Below, piece after piece: positions 63,461 to 64,000 of a stretch of 64,000 nt of DNA. Below the pieces are notes generated by a model that did no database searches, was not told where the DNA came from, and saw only the letters and a program-made list of their open reading frames with translations. Source of the stretch: Streptomyces sp. NA04227 (GTDB lineage Bacteria > Actinomycetota > Actinomycetes > Streptomycetales > Streptomycetaceae); contig NZ_CP054918.1 in NCBI RefSeq assembly GCF_013364195.1, positions 310,001-374,000 of the forward strand. The letters are read 5' to 3'. The stretch's first letter is position 1, and every line of letters begins with the position of its first letter. The position numbers were made by a program, and so were the translations under genes.

Positions 63461-64000
63461 TCAGTCGGCCGTGCGGTCGCAGGCCGGCCACTGCCCGGTA
63501 CCGAGGAAGGTCTCCAGGGCCCGTGCGTACGGCGCGATGTCCAGGCCCTGCTCGCCGAGCCACTCGTCCGAGTAGTACTTGTCGAGGTAGCGGTCGCCGG
63601 GGTCGCAGAGCAGGGTCACCACGCTGCCGGTGCGGCCCTCGGCCAGCATCTCGGCGACGATCTTGAGGGCGCCCCACAGTCCGGTACCGGTCGAGCCGCC
63701 CGCCTTGCGGCCGATCACACCCTCCAGCGCACGGACGGCGGCCACGGCCGCGGCGTCGGGGACCTTCATCATGCGGTCGATCGCGCCGGGCACGAAGCTG
63801 GGCTCCATCCGGGGGCGGCCGATGCCCTCGATCCGTGAACCGCTGTCGCAGGTGGCGTCCTGACGGCCGGTGGTCCAGCCCTCGAAGAAACAGGAGTTCT
63901 CCGGGTCGGCCACACAGATACGGGTGTCGAACTGCATGTAGTGCACATAGCGCGCGAGGGTGGCCGAGGTGCCGCCGGTACCGGCGGTGGCGACGATCCA
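63461..64000 (-). CDS. PLP-dependent cysteine-synthase-family enzyme (3' part, truncated by window edge)
   Basis: Only the C-terminal about 179 residues are present; the gene runs off the right edge. The visible part begins WIVATAGTGGTSATLARYVHYM, the glycine-rich cofactor-binding loop of the cysteine synthase/CBS fold, then RICVADPENSCFFEGW, IEGIGRPRMEPSFVPGAID and GRKAGGSTGTGLWGALKIVAEM, and ends ACDRTAD. The CDPGDRYLDKYYSDEWL-type ending matches the actinobacterial subfamily that includes the cysteine desulfhydrase Cds1. The PLP Lys lies outside the window. It would release or assemble sulfide/cysteine; which reaction is not decidable here. Confidence 0.88.
   Translation of the reverse strand, partial: WIVATAGTGGTSATLARYVHYMQFDTRICVADPENSCFFEGWTTGRQDATCDSGSRIEGIGRPRMEPSFVPGAIDRMMKVPDAAAVAAVRALEGVIGRKAGGSTGTGLWGALKIVAEMLAEGRTGSVVTLLCDPGDRYLDKYYSDEWLGEQGLDIAPYARALETFLGTGQWPACDRTAD

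Overview
The window reads as the chromosome of a Streptomyces or close relative. GC is very high with GC-rich third positions. GTG starts are common and neighbouring genes often overlap by ATGA or GTGA. The content is typically streptomycete: an Endo H-type glycosidase, a conservon-type kinase with its Roadblock partner, an RsbW/PP2C regulator, a CUT1 sugar transporter without its own ATPase, and a fused isobutyryl-CoA mutase. I saw no tRNA, rRNA, insertion sequence, phage or CRISPR. Two genes run off the ends: a sensor kinase at the left edge and a cysteine-synthase-fold PLP enzyme at the right edge.

Layout. 1-5.4 kb: a multi-HAMP histidine kinase divergent from an RsbW-GAF-PP2C protein, with a SigB-like promoter between them; this resembles the OsaA/OsaC osmotic-stress pair. 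5.5-9.8 kb: a helical-backbone metal-receptor-fold protein, then icmF behind a tandem operator and ending in a strong terminator. 9.8-14.7 kb: a LysR regulator divergent from a DMT exporter-leucyl aminopeptidase-RidA-PhzF set. 14.9-17.4 kb: secreted Endo H and a PAS-LuxR regulator.

17.9-23.0 kb holds the most intriguing locus. A BacD-like ATP-grasp ligase, a dikinase-like protein with its phosphohistidine-type domain ahead of its nucleotide-binding domain, and an MFS transporter are joined by stop/start overlaps. It looks like a minimal peptide-type natural-product or phosphoryl-transfer pathway with an export step. 23-27.2 kb: a secreted HAD-fold protein, the PTS-dependent dihydroxyacetone kinase dhaKLM, and a small membrane-anchored surface protein.

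27.2-39 kb is lipid, envelope and housekeeping: PadR regulator, 2,4-dienoyl-CoA reductase, GNAT acetyltransferase, acyl-CoA ligase, glutathionyl-hydroquinone-reductase-like enzyme, Nudix hydrolase, apolipoprotein N-acyltransferase, PH-like membrane protein, Asp/Glu racemase and an HpnB-like glycosyltransferase. 39.4-44.9 kb: two proteins of unknown function, a beta-helix/AAA+ fusion and a flavin monooxygenase. 45-52.8 kb: a leftward run cvnA-roadblock-livK-livHM-livG-livF joining a conservon-type sensor to a branched-chain amino acid/amide ABC transporter. 53.5-59.8 kb: a divergent GntR regulator and an operon of class V PLP enzyme, sugar-binding lipoprotein and two permeases, followed by a frameshifted SMP-30-like gene. 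59.8-64 kb: a membrane hydrolase whose alpha/beta-hydrolase motifs are split by a membrane region, a DeoR regulator and the partial cysteine-synthase-family gene.
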